From Candidatus Roizmanbacteria bacterium RIFCSPLOWO2_01_FULL_35_13 (GTDB taxonomy: Bacteria; Patescibacteriota; Microgenomatia; UBA1406; GWC2-37-13), in contig MGAF01000014.1 in assembly GCA_001789635.1 (NCBI GenBank), positions 1 through 33,837 on the forward strand: DNA of 33,837 bases, written 5' to 3'. The first letter of the stretch is position 1. The number at the start of each line of letters is the position of its first letter. The notes under the pieces were generated by a model. The model did no database searches and was not told the DNA's origin. It worked only from the letters and a program-made list of their open reading frames with translations. Positions 10,786 to 17,710 of the stretch are shown one piece after another. Position numbers and translations under genes: made by a program.

Positions 10786-10826
10786 CGTCATTCTGGCAAG
10801 CGAGGAACGAGCGCGTCCAGAATCTA
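10786..10826. repeat. REP-like palindromic repeat, copy 2
   Basis: CGTCATTCTGG is followed by a GCGAGGAACGAGCGCG core and CCAGAATCTA. It is in tandem with copy 1, 15 bp away, and ends 3 nt before the start codon of the metallophosphoesterase gene. Confidence 0.75.
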
Positions 10827-10829
10827 TCT

Positions 10830-11468
10830 ATGAAAATACTCGTTTTTTCCGATAGTCATCTAACAGATAAATTTGAAATAAAAAAATTCAACTTCCTAAA
10901 AAGGATAATTTCGGAAGCTGACCAAGTCATCATAAATGGAGATTTTTGGGATGGTGAAATGACCACGTTTAACCAATTTATAGCTTCGGATTGGAATAAA
11001 CTTTTCCCTATTTTAAAAGAAAGAAAAACAGTTTATATATATGGCAATCACGACCGTAAGTCTTACTCTAATAATAAGGTAAATTTATTTTCATTAAAAC
11101 AAGGCTATATATATAATTTAAAGCAAAATGGAATTAATTACATTATCGAACATGGAAACAGATTCTTCATAACGCCTGACGAATTTTTACCCAGAAGTAT
11201 AACCAGATATTCTACCTTAATTACCGGATTTTTTATGCAAAAATTTACTTTTCTTCAATTTATTCTCAAAAAAGCTAATGAGATTATGAAAAGTAAAATT
11301 CAAAAAGAATTAAAAAACAATGATATATATGTCTGCGGACACTCACATTGGTCCGAATTTGACTTAAAAAATAATTTCATTAACACTGGCTGCATTGAAA
11401 GCGGATTAGCACAATACCTTATTATTGACGATCAAAAAATAACTCCAATGGAAGAAAGATATTATTAG
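10830..11468 (+). CDS. Calcineurin-like metallophosphoesterase
   Basis: Predicted di-metal phosphoesterase, 212 aa. The family motifs appear in order: FSDSH (D8, H10), NGDFWDG, GNHD and the late GHSH. The fold and metal site are well supported. The substrate is unknown; UDP-diacylglucosamine hydrolase (LpxH)-like or cyclic-nucleotide roles cannot be separated from sequence alone. It lies downstream of the str operon behind two REP-like palindromes and converges with the MscS-like gene, overlapping it by 4 bp. No ribosome-binding site is visible. Confidence 0.85.
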   Translation: MKILVFSDSHLTDKFEIKKFNFLKRIISEADQVIINGDFWDGEMTTFNQFIASDWNKLFPILKERKTVYIYGNHDRKSYSNNKVNLFSLKQGYIYNLKQNGINYIIEHGNRFFITPDEFLPRSITRYSTLITGFFMQKFTFLQFILKKANEIMKSKIQKELKNNDIYVCGHSHWSEFDLKNNFINTGCIESGLAQYLIIDDQKITPMEERYY

Positions 11469-11959
11469 CTGCTTTTTAATTTAATTACAGTGATTATTTG
11501 AGAGTTTGGGATATAAATTAAATTTTCGTTTTTATCTTTTAAAACAGTTATTCTTAAGGTCATCTTACTGACTTCTCCTTCTAATTTTCCTATCAAAACC
11601 TTATCTCCGATATTAAACTGATTTTCAACAATAATAAAAAATCCTGCAATCAGATCTTTTACCAGACTCTGCGCTCCAAAAGAAAAAGCCAAGCCTAATA
11701 TTCCAGCCCCTGTCAGAATCGGCACAATATTTACGCCAAAATCAGAAAGTATTATTAATACGGCAAATATTAATAAAACAACATCAATAATATTTTTTAA
11801 TAATGAGCTAATAGTTCTTATCCTACCCTTCACTCCCATAAAAACCAGATCCAAACTCTTTTTAATAAGCGAGGATATAAAAAAAGTAGTAATTAGTGTT
11901 CCAACGACAAAAAGTAATTTATTGAGATAAAAATCCGTAGCTCCAAGAATATTAGACAT
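11465..11959 (-). CDS. Small-conductance mechanosensitive channel (MscS) family protein
   Basis: A 164-aa protein with two or three hydrophobic helices, followed by the MscS pore/beta-domain signature GAGILGLAFSFGAQSLVKD at about residues 85-105 and the beta-domain run NQFNIGDKVLIGKLEGEV. It would act as a stretch-gated pore that releases solutes on osmotic downshock. It is short for the family (E. coli MscS 286 aa) and lacks most of the C-terminal cytoplasmic vestibule, ending soon after the beta domain. It is transcribed toward the phosphoesterase and away from lexA. Confidence 0.85.
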   Translation of the reverse strand: MSNILGATDFYLNKLLFVVGTLITTFFISSLIKKSLDLVFMGVKGRIRTISSLLKNIIDVVLLIFAVLIILSDFGVNIVPILTGAGILGLAFSFGAQSLVKDLIAGFFIIVENQFNIGDKVLIGKLEGEVSKMTLRITVLKDKNENLIYIPNSQIITVIKLKSS

Positions 11960-11987
11960 ATAAAATATTATAGCATGAAAAATACGC

Positions 11988-12017
11988 TTGACATTTTGAA
12001 CGATTGTTCACTATACT
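11988..12017 (+). promoter_or_regulatory. lexA promoter
   Basis: The -35 TTGACA (11988-11993) and -10 TATACT (12012-12017) are 18 nt apart, with an SOS box filling the spacer. The predicted start is near 12024. This rules out the ATG at 12004 as a start and supports the one at 12079. Confidence 0.75.
11998..12009. promoter_or_regulatory. SOS box 1 (LexA operator)
   Basis: GAAC-GATT-GTTC is a perfect dyad of the Gram-positive type LexA/DinR operator GAAC-N4-GTTC. It sits between the -35 and -10 of lexA, where repressor binding would block polymerase and give autoregulation. Confidence 0.8.
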
Positions 12018-12020
12018 GGT

Positions 12021-12032
12021 AAACGGATGTTC
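12021..12032. promoter_or_regulatory. SOS box 2 (degenerate LexA operator)
   Basis: AAAC-GGAT-GTTC differs from the consensus at one half-site base. It is 23 bp (about two helical turns) from box 1 and overlaps the predicted lexA start, matching the paired operators of the polymerase promoter at 13.36 kb. Confidence 0.6.
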
Positions 12033-12078
12033 AAAGCAAATTTTCAATTCTCAATTTACAAATTTCAAATTTAAAATT

Positions 12079-12642
12079 ATGATCACAGACAGACTTAATC
12101 GTATTAAAAAATTCTACAAGTCTCATAAACGTCTTCCCTCTTATTCGGAGATGCTTAATATATTTAATTTAGCTTCAAAAAATGCTGTTTTTAAAATTAT
12201 TCAAAAGCTTATTGAGGCAGGATTTATTAAAAAAGAAGGGACTAAAATTGCTCCGTCTTCCAAATTCTTTGCACTTCCTCTAGTCGGTCTGGTTAAAGCC
12301 GGATTTCCGATTCTGGCCGAAGAAAACAGAGACTATCTAACTCTGGATGATTATTTAATCGGAGACCCAACTTCTTCTTTTTTACTCAAAGTCAGCGGTG
12401 ATTCTTTAATTGGTTTAGGAATCTTTGAGGGCGATATAGTTATCATCGAAAAAAAACGTCTGGCAACTTCCGGAGATATTGTCCTGGCTCAAATAGATAG
12501 GGAATGGACCCTTAAAATTTTAAAAAAAGATGGAATACGTGCTCATCTTGAATCAGCCAATCCCAAATATCCACCCTTTTATCCCACCCAAAATCTGGAA
12601 ATATTCGGAGTAGTAAAAGCTGTAGTTAGAAAGTTCAATTAA
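12079..12642 (+). CDS. lexA: LexA repressor (SOS regulator, self-cleaving)
   Basis: Transcriptional repressor of the DNA-damage response, 187 aa from the ATG at 12079. That start is chosen because an upstream in-frame ATG (12004) lies inside the promoter. The N-terminal winged helix-turn-helix spans about residues 1-60 (MITDRLNRIKKFY..., LPSYSEM). The cleavage bond A74-G75 (VKAGFP) is followed by the S24-type peptidase dyad S109 (SGDSLIGLG) and K146 (EWTLKILKK). All features needed for RecA-stimulated self-cleavage are present. Two SOS boxes lie in its promoter. It converges with the SRAP gene with 1 nt between them. Confidence 0.92.
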   Translation: MITDRLNRIKKFYKSHKRLPSYSEMLNIFNLASKNAVFKIIQKLIEAGFIKKEGTKIAPSSKFFALPLVGLVKAGFPILAEENRDYLTLDDYLIGDPTSSFLLKVSGDSLIGLGIFEGDIVIIEKKRLATSGDIVLAQIDREWTLKILKKDGIRAHLESANPKYPPFYPTQNLEIFGVVKAVVRKFN

Positions 12643-12643
12643 T

Positions 12644-13312
12644 TTAATCTCCTTTTAATTCCTTTATTATTTTATAAATATTATTGCTGGGATTGTTTAC
12701 TTTGGTAGAAACAACGTACTTCATCATTTCACTATCCGGGTATGACTTCAAAAACTCTTTGATATGATCTATCTCAACCATATCAGGATTAAGCCATTTT
12801 TGTTCATCTTCCTCTTTTAAAATAACCGGCATTCTATTATGTACTTCACCGCCTATTTTATTCGGTGTAGTCGTTATTATTGAATAGGTCTTAACTTCTG
12901 CTCTATTTTTAGGATTTTTATAGATAGAATAAACACCTGCAAAAGCGAAATATTTTCTACCAGTAAGTTTAAATAAAAATGGAACTTTACCATCAGATGT
13001 TTTTTTCCATTCAAAATATGACGTTGCCGGAACTAGACACCTTTGAAATTGAACGTATTTATCTGCCCATCTTTTATTGATGATAGAGTCATCCCGGATG
13101 TTAGCTAAATACCTGGGTTTTTCGTTCTTTTCTTCCCAAAAAGGAATTAAACCCCACAGCATAAATTCCATCCTGTTTGGACTATGAGCAACAACTACGG
13201 GCATTAATTGACTTGGCGTTACATTATAATTAGGTTTTGCCGGGAGTTTATTGGCCAACCTGTATCTTTTATAAAAATCTTCATCAAATTCAAGCGAGTA
13301 TCTGCCGCACAT
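12644..13312 (-). CDS. SRAP-domain protein (YedK/HMCES family), abasic-site DNA-protein crosslinker
   Basis: A 222-aa SOS-response-associated peptidase. The family covalently traps abasic sites in single-stranded DNA through Cys2. Seen here: the N-terminus MCGRYSL exposing Cys2 once Met is removed, NYNVTPSQ, MLWGLIPFW, the catalytic-Glu segment SYFEWKK and HNRMPVIL with the conserved His. The length matches the E. coli protein (222 aa). It is divergent from the DUF6504-like/Y-polymerase operon, and the shared intergenic region holds two SOS boxes, so damage-inducible expression is expected. A -10 box TATAAT (13319-13324) is 6 nt from the ATG, so the mRNA is probably leaderless. Confidence 0.93.
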   Translation of the reverse strand: MCGRYSLEFDEDFYKRYRLANKLPAKPNYNVTPSQLMPVVVAHSPNRMEFMLWGLIPFWEEKNEKPRYLANIRDDSIINKRWADKYVQFQRCLVPATSYFEWKKTSDGKVPFLFKLTGRKYFAFAGVYSIYKNPKNRAEVKTYSIITTTPNKIGGEVHNRMPVILKEEDEQKWLNPDMVEIDHIKEFLKSYPDSEMMKYVVSTKVNNPSNNIYKIIKELKGD

Positions 13313-13356
13313 ATCAATATTATATCAATTGTTTGCGTATGATCTATTGACTTATT

Positions 13357-13368
13357 GAACAGATGTTT
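13357..13368. promoter_or_regulatory. SOS box 3 (LexA operator)
   Basis: GAAC-AGAT-GTTT has one mismatch to GAAC-N4-GTTC. On the plus strand it lies between a possible -35 TTGACT (13347-13352) and -10 TAGAAT (13371-13376) of the polymerase operon. It is about 33 bp upstream of the -10 box of the divergent SRAP gene. Confidence 0.7.
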
Positions 13369-13385
13369 AATAGAATATAGTTATT

Positions 13386-13397
13386 GAACGCTTGTTC
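13386..13397. promoter_or_regulatory. SOS box 4 (LexA operator)
   Basis: GAAC-GCTT-GTTC is a perfect dyad, 29 bp from box 3 and just past the predicted start of the polymerase operon. It repeats the two-operator layout of lexA. Confidence 0.8.
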
Positions 13398-13427
13398 AGT
13401 AGTTAATATTTGTATTAAGATGTCAAT

Positions 13428-13685
13428 ATGCACGAATTCATTAACGAAAAAATCAGCGTTGTTACAGTGTATGATCGCATAAAAGGGACGGTGATTCCTA
13501 AAAGAATTAAGTGGCAAGGAAGAATATACGATATAACCAAACTTTCTTATTATAAACCGGAACGGGTTGGCAGAAACATAGTCCATACTTTTCATGTATC
13601 TAACGAAGCAATGGATTTCAAATTAAGACTTGATAGTTATACATTGCATTGGACATTAATTGAAGTAACCGATGGAAACAGCTGA
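13428..13685 (+). CDS. DUF6504-like small protein, SOS-linked
   Basis: An 85-aa protein directly after two SOS boxes, overlapping the Y-family polymerase start by 14 nt. The pattern P-x-RIKWQGRIYDI, a later FHVSNE, then FKLRLD and a terminal WTLIEV resembles the DUF6504 family, which in actinobacteria accompanies imuB/dnaE2 mutagenesis genes. That match is from memory and not confirmed. The role is inferred from context as an accessory to translesion synthesis, perhaps a polymerase- or clamp-binding factor. It is soluble, with no membrane segment. Confidence 0.75.
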   Translation: MHEFINEKISVVTVYDRIKGTVIPKRIKWQGRIYDITKLSYYKPERVGRNIVHTFHVSNEAMDFKLRLDSYTLHWTLIEVTDGNS

Positions 13686-14934
13686 TTTACCCTTAAACCA
13701 TAATAAACCTCTCGTTATGCATATAGACTTAAATAGTTGCTTTGCTACTGCTATGCAACAAGCATTTCCGCACCTGAGAGGAAAACCGCTTGCCGTCGCA
13801 GCCTATAATTCACCCCGGGGTTGCATTTTGGCTCCGTCAATCGAAGCAAAAAGATTTGGTATTAAAACAGGCATGCGGGTTATGGAAGGAAAACATTTAT
13901 ATAAAGACTTAATTATAAGAACAACTGATGTTCAGCTTGTAAGAGATGTCCATGTCAGATTAAAACGTATAACCAGGGATTATTCAACGATAGTAAGTCC
14001 AAAGAGCATAGATGAGGTCGTAATTGATTTCAATCCTGTTCAGATAGTTATTAGAAGGCCGCTAACCGAGATTGCTTCAGAAATTAAAGCAAGAATTAAA
14101 AAAGAAATTGGAGAATGGATCGTATGCTCTGTTGGTATTGGAACAAACAGATTTCTGGCTAAGACAGCTGCCGGACTTCACAAACCCAATGGACTGGACG
14201 TAATTAATCATCAGAATATCCGGCATATTTATTCAAAGTTAAAATTAGTTGATTTGAATGGGATTAACCATAGATATCAAGCAAGACTAAACATTAACGG
14301 CATATTTACTCCGCTTCAGTTACTTGACGCTCCTTTGGATTTACTAAAAAAACAGGTATTTCAATCCATTACCGGCTTTTACTGGTACAGGAGAATCCGG
14401 GGGTATGAAATAGATAATGTAGAATTCTTAAGGAAAAGTTACGGTCAGGACTATGCTTTGGGAAAACAGACCTCCGATCCGGAAGAGCTGTCAAGAATAC
14501 TGATGAAACTGTGCGAAAAAATGGGGAGAAGATTGAGAAGATCAAGTAAAGCTGCAAACGGTATCCATATTGCCATTCTCTACAATGACTACAGTTTCTG
14601 GCATAGACAAAGTTTAATGAATCAACCGATGTACGCAACCAGGGATCTGTACCGGGGAGCTCAATTGGTTTTCAATCAGCAACCGTATAAAAAAGTAGTC
14701 GCCAAACTTTCCGTTGCCTGTTATGATTTAATTCCTTCAGCCAAGTCACAATTATCTCTTTTTGATGAAGGCGATGATAAACTCAGAAAAGTTTCGGACG
14801 CTATGGACTCGATCAATAATAAATACGGGGAATTTTCTATCACTCCCGCATTAATGATTGGTTTAGACAATACGGTTATTGATCGCATCGCCTTCGGAGC
14901 TGTCAAAGAACTGGAAGATTTGTATCTAAAATAG
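13672..14934 (+). CDS. Y-family translesion DNA polymerase (DinB/Pol IV-like)
   Basis: A 420-aa error-prone polymerase that copies damaged DNA. The palm motifs are HIDLNS (D19) and SIDEVVID (D114, E115), giving the three metal-binding acidic residues. F24 sits at the steric-gate position. The little-finger domain is in the C-terminal half, and SLFDEG near residue 360 resembles a beta-clamp-binding peptide (QLSLF). N21 and C23 replace the Asp and Phe of E. coli DinB, marking a separate Y-family branch. It is translationally coupled to the preceding small gene and under two SOS boxes, so this is the mutagenic arm of the regulon. Confidence 0.92.
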   Translation: METADLPLNHNKPLVMHIDLNSCFATAMQQAFPHLRGKPLAVAAYNSPRGCILAPSIEAKRFGIKTGMRVMEGKHLYKDLIIRTTDVQLVRDVHVRLKRITRDYSTIVSPKSIDEVVIDFNPVQIVIRRPLTEIASEIKARIKKEIGEWIVCSVGIGTNRFLAKTAAGLHKPNGLDVINHQNIRHIYSKLKLVDLNGINHRYQARLNINGIFTPLQLLDAPLDLLKKQVFQSITGFYWYRRIRGYEIDNVEFLRKSYGQDYALGKQTSDPEELSRILMKLCEKMGRRLRRSSKAANGIHIAILYNDYSFWHRQSLMNQPMYATRDLYRGAQLVFNQQPYKKVVAKLSVACYDLIPSAKSQLSLFDEGDDKLRKVSDAMDSINNKYGEFSITPALMIGLDNTVIDRIAFGAVKELEDLYLK

Positions 14935-14936
14935 AA

Positions 14937-15001
14937 TTAATCTAAAATTATTACTAGGGGACAGTTTTTGTGATCATGTTTACGGGCAATACAATAATCT
15001 C
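14937..15001 (-). pseudogene. Remnant of a second endonuclease III gene (3' end only)
   Basis: The reverse strand reads RDYCIARKHDHKNCPL, then a few residues and TAA. This matches the C-terminus of the intact nth gene at 16.2-16.8 kb (RKYCTARKHDHQNCPL). An in-frame stop precedes the fragment and nothing else of the gene is found. It includes the same C-x6-H-x2-C pattern as the intact copy. It is probably the scar of a duplication or of a replaced paralogue. Confidence 0.7.
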
Positions 15002-15010
15002 TTCTATATT

Positions 15011-15123
15011 CTATCTATTAGTCTTTAACTGAATACTTTTTGTCATAAAATCAAACTTTACTTTAAAAAGATTGAAAAATCCTTGCTGACCCAAAATTCC
15101 ATAACCTTTATCGGAAATGTCAT
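15011..15123 (-). pseudogene. Truncated retropepsin-like aspartyl protease
   Basis: An ATG at 15123 overlaps the DUF5678 stop as ATGA. It opens a frame starting MTFP that dies after about 21 codons. The neighbouring frame encodes YGILGQQGFFNLFKVKFDF and continues to TAG at 15011-15013, which looks like the C-terminal strand and helix of an aspartyl protease (ILGxxFF...VxFD). The middle with the catalytic Asp is absent, so an internal deletion seems to have joined start and end out of frame. DUF5678-protease pairs are common in CPR genomes as I recall them; this one is broken. Confidence 0.55.
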
Positions 15124-15317
15124 GCGAAAAAATATGGATTATTTTTTTGCGGAACTTTGAATAAAGTTGGTTTTTCAAAACCTTTCTTTACGGCTTTGTC
15201 ATATGCTTTTCTTGCTGTTGTAGAATACGTTATTACATTTTTAAGATTGGCGTCTAGCACAACCCATTTTCCTTTATATTTTTTAAAAACACTGGTCAAA
15301 TCAATGTAAGTTTGCAT
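15120..15317 (-). CDS. DUF5678-family small protein
   Basis: A 65-aa protein whose core (KYKGKWVVLD, then a run of predicted strand and helix, AYDKAVKKGFEKPTLFKVP) matches the DUF5678 pattern of a short alpha-beta domain of unknown function. The start at 15317 is preferred over 15347 because a TATAAT (15325-15330) ends 7 nt before it, implying a leaderless mRNA. It would normally be coupled to the following aspartyl protease, which is degraded here. Confidence 0.7.
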   Translation of the reverse strand: MQTYIDLTSVFKKYKGKWVVLDANLKNVITYSTTARKAYDKAVKKGFEKPTLFKVPQKNNPYFFA

Positions 15318-15324
15318 AAAAATG

Positions 15325-15330
15325 ATTATA
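15325..15330 (-). promoter_or_regulatory. -10 box of the DUF5678 gene
   Basis: A perfect TATAAT on the reverse strand is 7 nt from the ATG at 15317. No convincing -35 box is seen. The start of transcription should fall on or next to the A of the start codon. Confidence 0.5.
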
Positions 15331-15480
15331 ACAGAAGTTACTCCCAATATCCCAATAATTTCACACTAAAATTCTCATACTCTAATTTCTTAAAAAATTA
15401 GCCGAAGCCTTTAACTCAAAACTCCAAATACGTATTATTCAATAAACTCCAATTTTATTCCTTAAATTTCTTATAAATCT

Positions 15481-16155
15481 CTACTTATTATTTGTAGCTT
15501 CTTGAAGACATGAGTTTTTTGTAGATTCACTCTTAATTAAATAGCATATATCTTTATTTTTTTGTTTTCCTGCTAATGCAAGAATGCAAATTTCTACATT
15601 TTCTTCATCTTTGAGTACTTGGCAATAATCGGGAGTGAATAAATTTATATTATTGAAACCATCCATACAGCTCAAAAGCATTGACGTTGATTCCATATTT
15701 TTACACAAAATTGGGTCTTGGAGATACCAAATTATTCCAAGATCAGTTACTGTTTTTCTATCTGCTTTTTCCGCCATTTGTTTTAAGCTCTCTGCTGACT
15801 CCTTACTTTCTTGTATACTAGTATTAATACTCCATACCTTAATAAATATTTGAATCGCTACAACGATTAATGTGCTAATAAGAACTAATTTATTAATCGA
15901 TTCTTTTTTAATTAGCTTCATTGTCAAATCAAGAAATAAAATCCCTAGAATAAAACTCAGAAGCATTGAGCTAAAAAATATAATTATTTCCGAGGATAAA
16001 CCATAAGTCCAATATTCTGGATTAAGTCTTTGTTGAGTCGAAAAGCCTTCTATAATATTTGCTGCGGTTCTTGTACGAACAATCAATGAAAAAAATATTA
16101 CTAAATCTGAAATAATAAGAACTATTGCAGAAATAATACGCATGTAATTTTTCAT
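15481..16155 (-). CDS. Membrane protein of unknown function with Cys-containing C-terminal domain
   Basis: 224 aa, no family recognised. There are three predicted membrane helices: about residues 6-27 (near the N-terminus), 53-77 and 87-107. A charged, probably coiled segment follows (ESKESAESLKQMAEKADRK), then a domain with six cysteines spaced over residues 151-218 (LCKN, LSCMDG, DYCQV, EICIL, DICYL, NSCLQ). The even cysteines suggest disulfides outside the cell, but topology is not certain. A REP-free gap of about 130 bp separates it from the DUF5678 gene, and nth lies 47 bp upstream on the same strand. Confidence 0.75.
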   Translation of the reverse strand: MKNYMRIISAIVLIISDLVIFFSLIVRTRTAANIIEGFSTQQRLNPEYWTYGLSSEIIIFFSSMLLSFILGILFLDLTMKLIKKESINKLVLISTLIVVAIQIFIKVWSINTSIQESKESAESLKQMAEKADRKTVTDLGIIWYLQDPILCKNMESTSMLLSCMDGFNNINLFTPDYCQVLKDEENVEICILALAGKQKNKDICYLIKSESTKNSCLQEATNNK

Positions 16156-16202
16156 AATAACAATCCTATTTGATTATAAAACTATAATTTTTGAAATACA
16201 AT

Positions 16203-16832
16203 TTATTTAAGCAAAAATAGAGGACAATTTTGGTGATCGTGTTTTCTGGCAGTACAATACTTTCTCCCATAATCAATCAATAAATATGTGAATTTAAACC
16301 AGTCTTTTTGCGGAATTATTTTCATCAGATCCTGTTCAATTTTATCCGGATCATCAAGATCCGTAAGACCGTATAATTTCGAAAGTCTTCTAACATGAGT
16401 ATCTACAGCTATTCCCTCATAAATTCCAAAGGCATTCCCTAAAACCACATTGGCTGTTTTTCTTGCAACTCCTTTCAAAGTTAATAAATCAACCATTGAA
16501 CCGGGAACTTTGCCGTTAAATTTTTTCTTAATAATTTTTGCCGTGGCTAAAATATTTTTTGCCTTATTATGGTAAAAACCTGTTGATCTTATATCTTGTT
16601 CAAATTCACTCACATTGGCGTTTACATAATCATCAAATGATCTGTGTTTTTTAAATAATTTTTCCGTTACTTTATTAACTTGAACATCAGTACACTGAGC
16701 AGACAATATAACCGCAACAAGCAGTTCCCAATAATTTGAATATTTGAGTACTATTTTTGTATCAGGAAAAAGTTCATTTAATTTAGAGAGAATTTTTCCA
16801 GCTAATTTTTTTCTTTCGACTAGACTTAGCAT
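16203..16832 (-). CDS. nth: Endonuclease III-like DNA glycosylase/AP lyase
   Basis: Base-excision repair enzyme that removes oxidised pyrimidines, 209 aa. The helix-hairpin-helix and catalytic Lys are at LKGVARKTANVVL (K125) and the catalytic Asp at AVDTHVRRL (D144). The [4Fe-4S] motif of the family, C-x6-C-x2-C-x5-C, is here C193-x6-H200-x2-C203-x5-K209: the second Cys is His, and the fourth is Lys, the last residue. A standard cluster is therefore unlikely. The same C-H-C pattern is seen in the fragment at 14.94 kb. Neighbours include radC upstream, behind a palindromic repeat. Confidence 0.93.
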   Translation of the reverse strand: MLSLVERKKLAGKILSKLNELFPDTKIVLKYSNYWELLVAVILSAQCTDVQVNKVTEKLFKKHRSFDDYVNANVSEFEQDIRSTGFYHNKAKNILATAKIIKKKFNGKVPGSMVDLLTLKGVARKTANVVLGNAFGIYEGIAVDTHVRRLSKLYGLTDLDDPDKIEQDLMKIIPQKDWFKFTYLLIDYGRKYCTARKHDHQNCPLFLLK

Positions 16833-16860
16833 AAGTTAGATTAACGCAAACTTTTATGAA

Positions 16861-16978
16861 ATTTTTAGGTGGCGCGAAAGAACCTCCTTCGCCTTCGGCT
16901 TCGGAAGGTCAAGAAGGGAATGCTTGCCCCCTCGTAGCTTTAGCGGAGTGGGGAATTTCGCGACAGAATCTAAAAATT
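16861..16978. repeat. Large REP-like palindromic repeat, copy 3
   Basis: The outer arms ATTTTTAGG...GGCGCGAAA and TTTCGCG...ATCTAAAAAT are inverted copies. Inside are CTTCGCCTTCGGCTTCGGAAGG and the hairpin CCCCTCGTAGCTTTAGCGGA then GTGGGG. The second module recurs at 22.3 kb and, diverged, inside the clpC coding region. It fills the nth-radC gap. Confidence 0.7.
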
Positions 16979-16988
16979 TAGTTTAATT

Positions 16989-17651
16989 TTACATTAAAGC
17001 CTTTTCCTTCATGCTGGTAAATCCTTTTTCAGACACTATAACGTGATCAATTACCTCGATACCTAAAATTTCCCCGGCCTCAATCAATCTCTCAGTTAAT
17101 TTTATATCCTCATCCGAAGGACTTGAATCTCCGGATGGGTGATTATGGGAAAGAATTATTTGTGCCGCACTAATTCTGACTGCCGGTTCAAACACCTCGC
17201 GCGGATGGATTAAACTTGCATTAAGAGTGCCAACCGATATTAATTCTTTTCTGACAATCTGATTCCTGACATCTAAATAAAAAATATAACAATATTCTTT
17301 TTTACCGCTTCTTACATCTTTCATTTCCTCCCATATCTCCTTAGGTAAAACAATAAATCTCGACTTTTTTCCTTTAAGTATGCGTTTTCCCAACTCTATA
17401 AAAGCAATAATCTGACAGGCTTTTGTTATTCCGATCCCCTTAAAATTTTTTAAATCCGTTAACTGAATCTCTGCAAATTTTTCTTCCGGAAATTTCCGCA
17501 ACAAACTTCTTGCTACCTCGATTACATTCTTACCCTTTACTCCTTTACCCAAGATAATTGCCAATAATTCTGCATTATTTAATTTATTAGCTCCATACTT
17601 TATTAACTTCTCTCTAGGCCGATCTACTTTAGAAATATCCTTTATTTTCAT
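16989..17651 (-). CDS. radC: RadC family JAMM-domain protein
   Basis: 220 aa, full family length. An N-terminal helix-hairpin-helix region (about residues 20-90, with NAELLAIILG and FKGIGITKA) is followed by the MPN/JAMM domain with H169-N-H171-P-S-G and D180, the zinc-peptidase-like metal site. The cellular role of RadC remains unsettled despite its name; it is widely linked to DNA repair and mobile elements. It is divergent from the envelope operon starting at 17711. A possible -10 TACAAT lies 8 nt before the ATG. Confidence 0.93.
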   Translation of the reverse strand: MKIKDISKVDRPREKLIKYGANKLNNAELLAIILGKGVKGKNVIEVARSLLRKFPEEKFAEIQLTDLKNFKGIGITKACQIIAFIELGKRILKGKKSRFIVLPKEIWEEMKDVRSGKKEYCYIFYLDVRNQIVRKELISVGTLNASLIHPREVFEPAVRISAAQIILSHNHPSGDSSPSDEDIKLTERLIEAGEILGIEVIDHVIVSEKGFTSMKEKALM

Positions 17652-17666
17652 ACAAATAAATTGTAC

Positions 17667-17695
17667 TTGAAATAGTCAAAAAATATGGTTATGCT
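17667..17695 (+). promoter_or_regulatory. Promoter of the 17.7-20.1 kb envelope operon
   Basis: TTGAAA (17667-17672) and TATGCT (17690-17695) are 17 nt apart. The predicted start near 17702 leaves only about 9 nt before the ATG at 17711. Confidence 0.5.
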
Positions 17696-17710
17696 TATGT
17701 TTATAAATAT

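Noticed and set aside
12004-12078. Upstream start for lexA giving 212 aa
   Set aside because: The ATG lies inside the promoter and SOS box, before the predicted transcription start. The extra 25 residues are A/T-spacer translation with no LexA similarity.
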